Of a DNA stretch of 64,000 nt, positions 31,085 to 42,247 are shown piece after piece. Under the pieces are notes generated by a model. The model searched no databases, was not told where the DNA came from, and saw nothing but the letters and a program-made list of their open reading frames with translations. The translations under genes and the position numbers were made by a program. The stretch comes from Anaeramoeba flamelloides (Eukaryota > Metamonada > Anaeramoebidae), in assembly GCA_027625915.1 (NCBI GenBank), contig JANTQA010000012.1, forward strand, positions 11,432,501-11,496,500, read 5' to 3'. Position 1 is the stretch's first letter, and each line of letters opens with the position of its first letter.

Positions 31085-31163
31085 CTTTTGGTTGTTGTTT
31101 GATTGTTGTTTTGTATTTTTTCTTTTTTTTTTATTGTTGTTGAATTGTTGTGTTCATTTGTTC

Positions 31164-31198
<35 letters not shown>

Positions 31199-31999
31199 GA
31201 GGATGTTACACTTGTTTTTTTTAATCAATGCAAGCCATTCTTCAGTTAAATGGTAAACACAATAAAGAATTTAAATGTTTTGTTTTTTAGTCAATATTTG
31301 CAGATCTTTGATTTAGAATTTTTGAAAAAAAATAAATTACAAAGGTAGGAAATTGAAGTAAGGGTAAAAAATGAATAATAAGAAAAATATTCTTTTGATT
31401 TTTTGTTTTTTAGATGAATTAAAAAAAAATTATGTTAAAAGGCGAGATTTGAGGTATCAGTTGTTGTTTTATTTTTGAGTTTGGAGTTTCTCTAATTATA
31501 TTTTTTAGTGTTTTTTTTTCTCAAAAAGTGAGAATTATTCATTTTTCTCTAAATGTCCAAGTCTGAAAATGAGAAAAGGTATGGATCAACTTTACGAAAT
31601 ACTCATAGAAGTGCTTTAAAATTCAAAATACAAGTATTTATTTTTCTAATAAGAGTTACCCAAAAATCTTCAAAAAAGCAATAAGAACCAAATGAGTTAG
31701 CATGTTAATACAAAATAAAAACAACAAAACACAATATTCTTTTCCAAAATGAACCAAAAATAATTATTTGCAAAGTTGGATTTTCCTCGAATATTAAAAA
31801 AAATTTTGTACTTTTTCTCTTTTTGAGTATTTTTATAACTACTGTTTTCTGTTGAGAAAACTTTCAAATTTAAAAATAGTAACACAGTCTTCTACCACCC
31901 ACTTACACTTTGAAATTTTCAAGTTAAAAAAAAACTAAAAATCATTTTTTAAAGTTGTTTGGGCTTTTTATTTTTACCACTAATTTAGGAACGAATCAA
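30269..31999. other. Upstream region of the giant gene, with a 450-bp T/G-rich tract
   Basis: 30755-31200 is almost purely T and G on the plus strand, with TTG/TTTTATTG words and T runs over 20 long. A unit of about 166 bp is duplicated (about 30863-30962 against 31029-31124). No gene is supported. Just before the giant gene, TTTTTACCACTAATTTAG (31971-31988) looks like a splice acceptor 12 bases upstream of the chosen ATG, so a 5' untranslated intron is possible. Confidence 0.5.
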
Positions 32000-34900
32000 A
32001 TGAACAACAACAACAAAATTAAATACGATCAACAAACAGAATTAATGATTGTTCGTGTAGCAATTGTATGTGTGTTACGTATAAAGAGACCTAAAAAGAA
32101 ACTCTTTGTAAAAATAGAATTAGGTAAAAGCATCAAAAACACAAAACAACTTTCGCCAAACAAGGAAGGGTATGCGATTATTCAAGAAGAGTTTAACATT
32201 CAAAGAAAATTCAGGCTAACCAATGAAAAAAAAAAAAAAATACAAAAAAATAAAAAGGAAAAGGAAATTGTCGTTGACCGAAAAAAAAAAAAGGTTGATC
32301 TTTCACAAGAAAAGCAATTTGAATCAGTTTACAAAAAAGAAATACTAAAATTTTCTCTTTTCATGACGAAAGACAGTTTAGATCTGGAAAACGTGTTAAA
32401 ACTAGGTGAGTTAGAGATTTTGTTGAATAATTATCTTGGAGAAAGACCAAGATCGTTTTTCGAAATGTTTCAAAAAAAGCCAGGTTCCACAAAAAGAAAT
32501 CTGCCTTTTCTGTTGTTTGGTCTACACATTGTTTCACCGAATAATTATTCAAACCAAATTGGGCTTTTGAAAGATCAAAACTTAGTTTTAATTTATAACA
32601 AATATTTAAAAGAACCAATAACAACGGAAAATGAGAATAAAAACAAACACAACAATAGCACAAAACCCAAAATAAAAAAAAAGAAAAGCAATAGTTCCTC
32701 AAATCAATTAATTGAACCTAAAAAAGTAAACGACAAAGAAAATGTAACAGAAAATGTAACAGAAAAAGAAAAAGAAAAAGAAAATGAAAAACAAAAACAA
32801 ACAAGAACAAGAGTAAGAAATCAAGATTTAAATTTCTTTGATCAAAATATCTTCAGGAATATTTTCCAAAAAATCCAAAAAATCGAATCAAATAAAGAAT
32901 ATTCCAAAAAAAGGAAATCGTTTCTAAATGAGATCAAAACAAAATTAAATAAAACGATCGAAGAATTTCAAAAAACAAGTCAAAAAAAACAAGAATTAAA
33001 TCAAAATCGAAAGTTATTCAAAAAAAAAATGAATATTTTAAAGACAAGAAGAAACAAATATAAGTCAAAATACAAAAAAAGAAAAAAAGAAATAATAAGC
33101 AATTTGGAGGATTTACAGATCAAAAAGCAAAACCTAAAAGATCAGTTTCAAAAATATGTCGAAGAAAATCAGAAATGGTCAAAAGGTATTGTTTTTCTGA
33201 TCGAAAAAAAAAAAAAAAAATCTTTTGCAAAGTTTCAAGAGTTGAAGGATGTTCGCAAAAAAAAAAATATGATAAAAAAGGAATTATTATTGGAGAAAAG
33301 GAATTTAAAAACGACTTATGGATCATTTTTAAAGCAAACGGCATTAATTGAAAGATTGAAAAAGAACATTGAACTCAATAAGAAACTAATAATTCACGAA
33401 AACCAAAGAAAGGCAAAAGAAGAGATTGTCAAAAAAATCCAAAAATTAAAAATGAAAAAAATAAAATTAGAAAACCAAACTGAAATGGAATTACGGGAAA
33501 AAGAAATCCTATTGGAAAAATTGAAAAATAAAATGAAGAAACTTGAGAAACAGCAAATGGAATTAACAAGACTCATTAAACAATTTGAAGACAAAAAACA
33601 AAAATTAATGACTGAACAAGAAGAAATTAAAAAGCAAAAGAAATTATCACTTTTAAAAATGGAGGAATTGGAAAAAGCCAGGAAAGAAAAATTAAAAAAA
33701 ATGTTTTTAGAGATTAAAAAGGAGGTCAATAATTTGAAATTAAAAAAATTAATTTTAACACAAAAAATAAACGAAAAAAAACAAGAAAATTTAAGCTTGA
33801 ACAAGGAGTTACAACGGATTAAATCACAAAAAGAAATTTTAAATAATGAAAATCAATTTAGTTTTTCAACATTACAAAAAATTAAAAAAGATAAAATATC
33901 TCTTGAAGAGTTGATTAACAAAATAAAAAATTATTCTTCTCAGTTGACAAATAAATCTACAAATTTGAAAGATAAAAGAAAAACGGAGCATAAAAAAATA
34001 CTAATCTTATTGAAAACGTTTAAAAATGAAAAACAAAACAAAATGAAAATGAAACAAAAAAAAAAAAGTTTATTAAATGAATTGTTAGAAAAGTTAAAGG
34101 AGTATAAACAGAAAAAGCAAATACTGAACAAGCATTTAATGGGAATTAAAAATAATATTCAAAATAATGAAGAAGTACAATTAATAAACACAAAAAAATT
34201 ACAATTAAAAGATGATGAAAACAAATTAAAACAAATGAAAAATGAAAAACAAATCTTAAAAAAAAAACTATTAAATAATTTAAATAATCAGTCTCAAAAA
34301 GATAAACAATGCTTTTTAACAAAAATTAATAAATTGCAAAAAGAAAACCAATATTTAAACTCTGAACTAAAACAGACAGCGGGCCAAAAAAGGGGCAAAA
34401 TGGAATTAATAGAATTAGATTTTCAAAAGCATAATGAATCCAAAAAAAATATTCAAGAATTAGAATTAAAATTTGAAAAAATTAAAAAAAAGTTCCTGAA
34501 AAAAAAAACTTCATATGATCTCTTAAAAAATACTCAAAAATATAAAAATAATTTAAATAATTTAAAAATTTACCACAATAAAAAAGAATTACTATTAACA
34601 AATTATCAAGGCACAATTTTTGAAAAAAAACAAAAATTAGATCAATTAAACAATAATTTATTAGAATTAGAAAAAACAAAAAATCAAAGAACATTAAATC
34701 TTAAAAAATTAGAAAAAAATGCAAATGATCTAGAATTGGAAAAAAATAACAATCTAAAATTACAAAAATTAAGAAATTTAATGCAGGAACAATTAGACAA
34801 AAAAATGGAATTAAAAGAATTAATTTTCAAGAAACTAAATTTTCAAAAAGAAAATATAGCACAAATTCAGAATTTAAAAATTGAAAATAAAAAAAAGAAA

Positions 34901-37900
34901 GGTATTGAATTAGATCGTCAATTAAATAGAATTATTGATTCAAATCAACTTTTTTTAGAAAATTCGAAAAATGAAAACAATACTTTTAACCAAATGGAAA
35001 AAGAATTACTGAAATTAAAAAATGAATTTCAAAATAAAAAACAATTGTTTAAAGAAAAGCAAAAACAATATAAATTATTAAACAAACAATTCATTCAAAT
35101 TAAAAAACAAACCAATTTAAAAAATCTTCAGCATGAAATCCAATTAAAAAAACTAAAATTAACCAATAAACGAAATCAATTAAATCAATTTAATAAATCA
35201 AAAACACAATTAATCAAAAAAAACAATAAAAATAAAAATAATTTTGAAAATGAAACCAAAACCCATCAAAATATAATAAATAAACAAAATAATTCAATCA
35301 ATAATTTGAAATCTAATCATTCAAATTTGTTAAAATCAAAAAAAAAACTTGAAAAACAATTATCAATTCAAATTCAAAATCAAATTTCTGAAATTATTCC
35401 ACAAAACAAGACACAATTATCAAATAAATCAAATCCAAAATTATATCAAATTGATAAATCTAAAATTACTAAAAAAAATAATTCAAAAGATAAAAATTCT
35501 AATAATCTTAAAATTACTAAAGAAAATAATTCAAAGGAACAAAATACTAATAATATAAAAAATCCACCTCATAACCCAGATTTATTAGAAATAAATAAAT
35601 CTAAAATAATTATTGAAAACATTTCAAAAGATCAAAATTCTAAAAATTTAAATCAAAACAATAAAAATACAAAATGTAAAGAAAATTACAAAAATATAAA
35701 AGTATCAAATAAAGATGATCCTAAATCATCTGAAAAAGAAAATTCCAAAATCATTATTGAAAGTATTTCAAAAGATCAAAATTCTAAAAATTTTATTGAA
35801 TTAAAATCAATTACAAACCCAAATTTACAATCAATTGAATTTAATAATGGTAATAATAATAATCATGAACAAAAATTAAATAAATTTCAAATAATTATTT
35901 CAAATATCAATTTAATTAAAAAATCCAAAAATCCAATCATATTACAAAAAAAACAATATTTAGAAAAAATACAAACCAATTTAAAATCTAATGAACAAAA
36001 TAAAAACAAAATATTATCAACATTAAAACAATCAAAAAATGAACTTGAAAAAGAAATTAAAATAAATTCAAATGAATTTATTAACCAACATCAAAAACTC
36101 GAACAACTCAAACACAATTTAAATCAAATCAAAAAACCACTTTTAAATCAAATCAAAAACCAATTATTAAATCAATACAATAAAAATTTAAATCAATTCA
36201 CAAATTCAAAACAACCACAAATCAAAAAACAAAAACAAAACCTTCAAGAATTACAAATTAAATTGGATAACATTCAAAAAGAAAAAGAAAAATCAAATCA
36301 AATGAATTTATTAAATGCAAATAAATCCAAAACATTTGAAAACAAATTAAATGAAATCAACCAATTAAAAAATGAACTTCAAAATAAAAAACAATTGTTC
36401 AAATTAAAACAAACTAAATATGAATTATTAAACAAACAATCCAATCAAATAAGAAAACAAACCATTTTACAAAAACTTCAATATGAAATTCAATTAAAAA
36501 AACTAAAATTAACCAATAAACAAAATCAATTAAATCAATTAAATAAATCAAAAACACATTTAATCAAAAAAAACAATAAAAATAAAAATAAATATAAAAA
36601 TGAAACCAAAACCCATCAAAATATAATAAATAAACAAAATAATTCAATCAATAATTTGAAATCTAATCATTCAAATTTGTTAAAATCAAAAAAACAACTT
36701 GAAAAACAATTATCAATTCAAATTCAAAATCAAATTTCTGAAATTATTCCACAAAATAAAACACAATTATTAAAACAATCAAATCCAAAATTATTTCAAA
36801 TTGATGAATCTAAAATAACTAAAGAAAATAATACAAGCCGCAAAAATTCTAATAATATTAAAATTACTAAAGAAAATATTTTAATAGATCAAAATTCAAA
36901 TAATATTCATAATTCACTTAATAATCCAGATTTATTAGAAATAAATAAATCTAAAATAATTATTGAAAACATTTCAAAAGATCAAAATTCGAAAATGTAC
37001 ACTAATTATGATCAAAATTCTTCAAATAAAAATTCAAATAAAAATATTAAAGTATCAAATAAAGATGATCCTAAATCATCTGAAAAAGAAAATTCCAAAA
37101 TCATTATTGAAAATATCTCAAACGATCAAAATTCTAAAAATTTTATTGAATTAAAAACAATTACAAACCCAAAATTACAATCAATTGAATTTAATAATTG
37201 TAATAATAATAATGAACAGAATTTAAATAAATTTCAAATAATTATTTCAAATATCAATTTAATTAAAAAATCCAAAAGCCCAATCATATTACAAAAAAAA
37301 CAATATTTAGAAAAATTACAAAACAATTTAAAATTTAATGAACAAAATAAAAACAAAATATTATCAACAATAAAACAATCAAAAAATGAACTTGAAAAAG
37401 AAATTAAAATAAATTCAAATGAATTTATTAACCAACATCAAAAACTCGAACAAATCAAAAAAAATTTAAATCAAATCAAAAAACCACTTTTAAATCAAAT
37501 CAAAAACCAATTATTAAATGAATTCAATAAAAATTTAAATCAATTAACAAATTCAAAACAACCACAAATCAAAAAACAAAAACAAAACCTTCAAGAATTA
37601 CAAATTAAATTGGATAACATTCAAAAAGAAAAAGAAAAATCAAATCAAATGAATTTATTAAATGCAAATAAATCCAAAACATTTGAAAACAAATTAAATG
37701 AAATCAACCAATTAAAAAATGAACTTCAAAATAAAAAACAATTGTTCAAATTAAAACAAACTAAATATGAATTATTAAATAAACAATCCAATCAAATAAG
37801 AAAACAAACCATTTTACAAAAACTTCAATATGAAATCCAATTAAAAAAACTAAAATTAACCAATAAACGAAATCAATTAAATCAATTTACTAAATCAAAA

Positions 37901-40900
37901 ACACATTTAATCAAAAAAAACAATAAAAATAAAAATAAATATAAAAATGAAACCAAAACCCATCAAAATATAATAAATAAACAAAATAATTCAATCAATA
38001 ATTTGAAATCTAATCATTCAAATTTGTTAAAATCAAAAAAACAACTTGAAAAACAATTATCAATTCAAATTCAAAATCAAATTTCTGAAATTATTCCACA
38101 AAACAAGACACAATTATTAAAACAATTTCCAAACTTATGTGAAATTGATGAATCTAAAATTACTAAAGAAAATAATTCAAAAGATAAAAATTCTAATAAT
38201 CTTAAAATTACTAAAGAAAAATTTTTAACAGATCAAAATTCAAATAATATGAAAACCCAATTTAATAATCCCAAATTTTCTGAAATAGACATTTCTAAAA
38301 CAATTATTGAAAGTATTTCAAAAGATCAAAATTCTAAAAATTTAAATCAAAACAATAAAAATACAAAATGTAAAGAAAATTACAAAAATATAAAAGTATC
38401 AAATAAAGATGATCCTAAATCATCTGAAAAAGAAAATTCCAAAATCATTATTGAAAATATCTCAAACGATCAAAATTCTAAAAATTTTATTGAATTAAAA
38501 ACAATTACAAACCCAAAATTACAATCAATTGAATTTAATAATGGTAATAATAATAATCATGAACAAAAATTAAATAAATTTCAAATAATTATTTCAAATA
38601 TCAATTTAATTAAAAAATCCAAAAATCCAATCATATTACAAAAAAAACAATATTTAGAAAAATTACAAAACAATTTAAAATCTAATGAACAAAATAAAAA
38701 CAAAATATTATCAACATTAAAACAATCAAAAAATGAACTTGAAAAAGAAATTAAAATAAATTCAAATGAATTTATTAACCAACATCAAAAACTTGAACAA
38801 CTCAAACACAATTTAAATCAAATCAAAAAACCACTTTTAAATCAAATCAAAAACCAATTATTAAATCAATACAATAAAAATTTAAATCAATTAAAAAATT
38901 CTAAAAAATCAAAAATTGAAAACAAAAAACAAAACCTTCAAGAATTACAAACAAAATATGAAAAGCTTCAAAATGAAATAATAAATAATAATAATATTTT
39001 ATTTTCATTAGAAAAACAAAAACAAAAACAAAATCCAAATCAATTTAATCAGAAGATTATCAAAATACAACAATCCAAAAATGAATATAAACTTAAATTG
39101 AATTATTTTGAGATAATTTATAAACAGCAATCGATAATTAAAGAATTAAAATTGAAAAATAATTTACACTTTAATGAAATACTTATTCACAATAGAAAAT
39201 ATACAACTCTAATTTCTTTAACGAATTATTTACACATAATTAAACAACAATTTAATTTATTAAAAAATAAAAAAATCAAACATTTGACAAAAATAAAAAA
39301 ATATCAATTGAAAATCCGAAATTTATTATTAGAAATTAACAAAAATAAAAGTAATGAAGAACAAATAAATAACAAACTAAAAAAATTAAAATTAAAAAAA
39401 CTTAAAAAATTACAATTGTTTTTACCGTTTGATAATTTTAACAACCAAAAAAAATTATTAAATAAAATGAAACAATATATTGAAAATGAAACAAATAGAT
39501 ATTCTCGAATGAATAACAATACGAATTCAATACCATTTCCAAAAATGCTTTATTTAATTAAAAATTTACAATTAAAAATTGAACAAAAAAAAATTGATTC
39601 AAAAAAATTACAAAATGAAATTAAATCTCTAAATGAAACAGAATTATTGAAAAATTACAATGATAATGAAAATGAAACTATCAAGAATAATAATAATAAT
39701 AACGATAATGAATTTGATGATAACACTAATATTCATAATAATAATAATATAAAGTATAATGAAGAAAACATTGATAACAACGATTATTTGGTCAAATCAA
39801 AACAAAATAATAAAAAAATAGAAAAAGAAAAAGAAAAATTAAAAGATCTTTATAAAAAAAAAGATGGTTTTAAAAAGAATTTATTATTTAAATATCAAGG
39901 AGAAATACAATTCTTGCAAAAGGAAAATTTGAGTAAAATTGAAAATAAAAAACAAGATTTAATAAAAATGCAAAAACAGCTGAAGTACATTAAAAATAAA
40001 ATCACAAAAATCCAAAATACTAATCCTAATAATTCTTTAAATCAATCCGATTTAAATACAAAAAACCAAAATTCGGATAATGAAATTCTAGATAACCAGA
40101 AAGATAATAAAATCACTCATGAAAATTCCATTTTAACAAAAAAGGAATTAATTAAAAACTTAAAACTTAAAATCGAAACAACAAAAGGATTAATTAATGA
40201 TATAAAAAATATAAAAAATAAAAAGCAACAAATTGAATTCAAAAGGAAAGAAAAAATAAACAATGAACAATTATTAAAAAGTGTAAATGAAGACAAGAAA
40301 GCCGTTGAAATTAAATATAAAAAAAATAAGGCAGGTAAATTTAATTTTAATGAACAAAAAAACAATTTACTATTAGAAAAGGTCAAGTCAACTTCAAATA
40401 AAGAATTATTTTTACAAAATAAATCTGATTTTGATCAAATTCAAATCCAAAAAAAAAAATTTTATAATAAAAAAAATTCAATTAAATATAAAGATTGGAT
40501 TAAAATGTATTCATTAATGATACAAAAATTATTTGAAAAGCTTAAAATGCAAAGGATTATTAATAAAGAAAAAAGATTAATCGAAATTTTATTTCATAGA
40601 TCGCCGTTTCATCTTCAAGATAGAAACCCATTGCCAGCTTGCTTAATAATGGATTTTTTATTCAAAACACAGTCATTTATTCAAAAAAATATTATTTTAC
40701 AAAAAACTTTTTTTGGCTGGTTAAAAAGTATTATACAATCGAACCATCAGTCTAAATGGAAATTGTGTTGGTTCGTCTCAAATTTTTCTTTTATGATTAC
40801 AATTTTATTAAATGCTTTAAAATCTGTTTCCATTCAAGACAAAGATCTTCTCGATAAAACAAAAATTATTCGATTGGTTTTATTCTCTTTGCAAAATGTC

Positions 40901-42247
40901 AATGAGAACCAAAAGTTAAATAATAATGATAAGATTATGTTTAGTAATGATGATGATGACGATGATGATGACGATGATGATTACCATGGTGGTAGCGATG
41001 GTGTCGGTGATGGGTTATTTAATATTAATAATATAAAATTAGTAACAAAAAAACAAATGATAAAAGAAAATAAAATATTGAAAAAAAATAAAATATTAAA
41101 AAAAAATGCCAAGAAGAATAACACTTTAAAAAATATAACAAAGAGTTCCATATTATTTTCTGCATCTCCAAAACGAAAAATTGACAAAAAGATAATTCAA
41201 AAGAATATGAAGTATTTTTCTCCACAAATAAGGAACTCAAAAAAAAGTAAAAGAAATCTTAAAAATAAAAGACAAGTCAGAAGGGGGCTGACTTTTACTG
41301 ATATAAATTTAGATGATCAAAAAATAACCAAGAGCGGTGAAAGTGATAATAGCAATAAATTAGAAACGGGGTCATCGGATCTACAGCTGTTTAAAAATGA
41401 TGGTAATTTAAATAAAGCTTTTTTAAAGAAACATTCGAAAAAAAAATCACAAATACTGATCATAATTGATACAATTTTTAAAATATCGGTACTCTTGAAA
41501 CAGTCATATCTGTATGTATTAGATTCTTTGTATTCATATCTCAAATCTTTGATTTTGGACCTTTTTGACAATCCATATGGTATTAATAATAACGATCTCC
41601 ATGCAATATTAATTAAAAAAAGTTATAAAATTACTTTAATTTTTGTAAAAATACTGGCGTTAAATAAATCACATGCCATGCCCGAGGAATTATCATTGAT
41701 TCTTTTCAAGCAGATGCTATATTATATTAATTATATCTTGATTTCAAAAATCTTAACAAAGCAAAAATATACCTCAGTTTATACGCTAAAAATAATTAAA
41801 GTTTTTATTAATTATTTAACGAATTGGATTAAAACTGTTAACCGTCCAGCATTTATAAAAGAAATTTTAATGACTGATACAATTATAAATACTTTATTAT
41901 TAAATAAATTTATTTTTACAAATTCATCATTGAAAAGAAATAAAAAATTTAGTGCAATAATACCTAATCTTAATAAATTAAATCTTTGGCAACTTTATAA
42001 ATTATTGGAGAAATATTCTAAAATTAAAACAGGGAAATATGGTTCTTTAAAATCTAAAAATTTGTTTAAATGGCTAGCAAAACTTTCGAAAAAGAACCCT
42101 CAGCTAAAATTCAACTCATCAAAATTTCCACAGAAAAATTTTAAATATAAAATTATTATTGATTTTAGAACATTATCTTGTGAAAATTGGGAAAATGTAT
42201 CTATACCTAAAAAAATTGCCAAGCAAATGCAATCGACTTTCAAATAA
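32000..42247 (+). CDS. Giant NT-C2 / coiled-coil / DIL-domain scaffold protein
   Basis: An uninterrupted 3415-residue protein. I start it at the ATG at 32000 (MNNNNKIKYDQQTELMIVRV); the frame is open a little upstream but without ATG. Residues about 8-200 look like an N-terminal C2 (NT-C2) module: KKLFVKIELGKSIKNTKQLS, then LGELEILLNNYLGERPRSFF. Residues about 280-2750 are coiled coil (Lys/Gln/Glu/Asn heptads). Residues about 2865-3380 resemble the DIL cargo-binding domain of myosin V and afadin: NPLPACLIMDFLFKTQSFIQ, LCWFVSNFSFMITILLNAL, and near the end DSLYSYLKSLILDLFDN. A poly-Asp run lies near 2985. NT-C2 proteins bind membranes and DIL domains bind cargo adaptors or GTPases, so a tethering or cytoskeletal scaffold is likely. 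No motor domain is present. The middle carries three tandem 449-residue copies (see separate entry). Confidence 0.85.
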   Translation: MNNNNKIKYDQQTELMIVRVAIVCVLRIKRPKKKLFVKIELGKSIKNTKQLSPNKEGYAIIQEEFNIQRKFRLTNEKKKKIQKNKKEKEIVVDRKKKKVDLSQEKQFESVYKKEILKFSLFMTKDSLDLENVLKLGELEILLNNYLGERPRSFFEMFQKKPGSTKRNLPFLLFGLHIVSPNNYSNQIGLLKDQNLVLIYNKYLKEPITTENENKNKHNNSTKPKIKKKKSNSSSNQLIEPKKVNDKENVTENVTEKEKEKENEKQKQTRTRVRNQDLNFFDQNIFRNIFQKIQKIESNKEYSKKRKSFLNEIKTKLNKTIEEFQKTSQKKQELNQNRKLFKKKMNILKTRRNKYKSKYKKRKKEIISNLEDLQIKKQNLKDQFQKYVEENQKWSKGIVFLIEKKKKKSFAKFQELKDVRKKKNMIKKELLLEKRNLKTTYGSFLKQTALIERLKKNIELNKKLIIHENQRKAKEEIVKKIQKLKMKKIKLENQTEMELREKEILLEKLKNKMKKLEKQQMELTRLIKQFEDKKQKLMTEQEEIKKQKKLSLLKMEELEKARKEKLKKMFLEIKKEVNNLKLKKLILTQKINEKKQENLSLNKELQRIKSQKEILNNENQFSFSTLQKIKKDKISLEELINKIKNYSSQLTNKSTNLKDKRKTEHKKILILLKTFKNEKQNKMKMKQKKKSLLNELLEKLKEYKQKKQILNKHLMGIKNNIQNNEEVQLINTKKLQLKDDENKLKQMKNEKQILKKKLLNNLNNQSQKDKQCFLTKINKLQKENQYLNSELKQTAGQKRGKMELIELDFQKHNESKKNIQELELKFEKIKKKFLKKKTSYDLLKNTQKYKNNLNNLKIYHNKKELLLTNYQGTIFEKKQKLDQLNNNLLELEKTKNQRTLNLKKLEKNANDLELEKNNNLKLQKLRNLMQEQLDKKMELKELIFKKLNFQKENIAQIQNLKIENKKKKGIELDRQLNRIIDSNQLFLENSKNENNTFNQMEKELLKLKNEFQNKKQLFKEKQKQYKLLNKQFIQIKKQTNLKNLQHEIQLKKLKLTNKRNQLNQFNKSKTQLIKKNNKNKNNFENETKTHQNIINKQNNSINNLKSNHSNLLKSKKKLEKQLSIQIQNQISEIIPQNKTQLSNKSNPKLYQIDKSKITKKNNSKDKNSNNLKITKENNSKEQNTNNIKNPPHNPDLLEINKSKIIIENISKDQNSKNLNQNNKNTKCKENYKNIKVSNKDDPKSSEKENSKIIIESISKDQNSKNFIELKSITNPNLQSIEFNNGNNNNHEQKLNKFQIIISNINLIKKSKNPIILQKKQYLEKIQTNLKSNEQNKNKILSTLKQSKNELEKEIKINSNEFINQHQKLEQLKHNLNQIKKPLLNQIKNQLLNQYNKNLNQFTNSKQPQIKKQKQNLQELQIKLDNIQKEKEKSNQMNLLNANKSKTFENKLNEINQLKNELQNKKQLFKLKQTKYELLNKQSNQIRKQTILQKLQYEIQLKKLKLTNKQNQLNQLNKSKTHLIKKNNKNKNKYKNETKTHQNIINKQNNSINNLKSNHSNLLKSKKQLEKQLSIQIQNQISEIIPQNKTQLLKQSNPKLFQIDESKITKENNTSRKNSNNIKITKENILIDQNSNNIHNSLNNPDLLEINKSKIIIENISKDQNSKMYTNYDQNSSNKNSNKNIKVSNKDDPKSSEKENSKIIIENISNDQNSKNFIELKTITNPKLQSIEFNNCNNNNEQNLNKFQIIISNINLIKKSKSPIILQKKQYLEKLQNNLKFNEQNKNKILSTIKQSKNELEKEIKINSNEFINQHQKLEQIKKNLNQIKKPLLNQIKNQLLNEFNKNLNQLTNSKQPQIKKQKQNLQELQIKLDNIQKEKEKSNQMNLLNANKSKTFENKLNEINQLKNELQNKKQLFKLKQTKYELLNKQSNQIRKQTILQKLQYEIQLKKLKLTNKRNQLNQFTKSKTHLIKKNNKNKNKYKNETKTHQNIINKQNNSINNLKSNHSNLLKSKKQLEKQLSIQIQNQISEIIPQNKTQLLKQFPNLCEIDESKITKENNSKDKNSNNLKITKEKFLTDQNSNNMKTQFNNPKFSEIDISKTIIESISKDQNSKNLNQNNKNTKCKENYKNIKVSNKDDPKSSEKENSKIIIENISNDQNSKNFIELKTITNPKLQSIEFNNGNNNNHEQKLNKFQIIISNINLIKKSKNPIILQKKQYLEKLQNNLKSNEQNKNKILSTLKQSKNELEKEIKINSNEFINQHQKLEQLKHNLNQIKKPLLNQIKNQLLNQYNKNLNQLKNSKKSKIENKKQNLQELQTKYEKLQNEIINNNNILFSLEKQKQKQNPNQFNQKIIKIQQSKNEYKLKLNYFEIIYKQQSIIKELKLKNNLHFNEILIHNRKYTTLISLTNYLHIIKQQFNLLKNKKIKHLTKIKKYQLKIRNLLLEINKNKSNEEQINNKLKKLKLKKLKKLQLFLPFDNFNNQKKLLNKMKQYIENETNRYSRMNNNTNSIPFPKMLYLIKNLQLKIEQKKIDSKKLQNEIKSLNETELLKNYNDNENETIKNNNNNNDNEFDDNTNIHNNNNIKYNEENIDNNDYLVKSKQNNKKIEKEKEKLKDLYKKKDGFKKNLLFKYQGEIQFLQKENLSKIENKKQDLIKMQKQLKYIKNKITKIQNTNPNNSLNQSDLNTKNQNSDNEILDNQKDNKITHENSILTKKELIKNLKLKIETTKGLINDIKNIKNKKQQIEFKRKEKINNEQLLKSVNEDKKAVEIKYKKNKAGKFNFNEQKNNLLLEKVKSTSNKELFLQNKSDFDQIQIQKKKFYNKKNSIKYKDWIKMYSLMIQKLFEKLKMQRIINKEKRLIEILFHRSPFHLQDRNPLPACLIMDFLFKTQSFIQKNIILQKTFFGWLKSIIQSNHQSKWKLCWFVSNFSFMITILLNALKSVSIQDKDLLDKTKIIRLVLFSLQNVNENQKLNNNDKIMFSNDDDDDDDDDDDYHGGSDGVGDGLFNINNIKLVTKKQMIKENKILKKNKILKKNAKKNNTLKNITKSSILFSASPKRKIDKKIIQKNMKYFSPQIRNSKKSKRNLKNKRQVRRGLTFTDINLDDQKITKSGESDNSNKLETGSSDLQLFKNDGNLNKAFLKKHSKKKSQILIIIDTIFKISVLLKQSYLYVLDSLYSYLKSLILDLFDNPYGINNNDLHAILIKKSYKITLIFVKILALNKSHAMPEELSLILFKQMLYYINYILISKILTKQKYTSVYTLKIIKVFINYLTNWIKTVNRPAFIKEILMTDTIINTLLLNKFIFTNSSLKRNKKFSAIIPNLNKLNLWQLYKLLEKYSKIKTGKYGSLKSKNLFKWLAKLSKKNPQLKFNSSKFPQKNFKYKIIIDFRTLSCENWENVSIPKKIAKQMQSTFK
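34985..38950 (+). repeat. Triplicated 1,347-bp in-frame coding repeat
   Basis: Three direct copies begin near 35016, 36365 and 37712 (marker KNEFQNKKQLF / KNELQNKKQLF), each about 1347 bp or 449 residues. All three hold KTHQNIINKQNNSINNLKSN, IQNQISEIIPQNKTQL and VSNKDDPKSSEKENSKIIIE. Nucleotide identity is visibly very high, including silent positions, while the variable linker after each SEIIPQNKTQL differs in length. Spacing in multiples of three keeps the frame. Confidence 0.9.

Noticed and set aside
30761-31256. Three overlapping Phe/Val/Cys-rich frames
   Set aside because: Pure low-complexity T/G DNA translated in three frames; no domain or codon signal.
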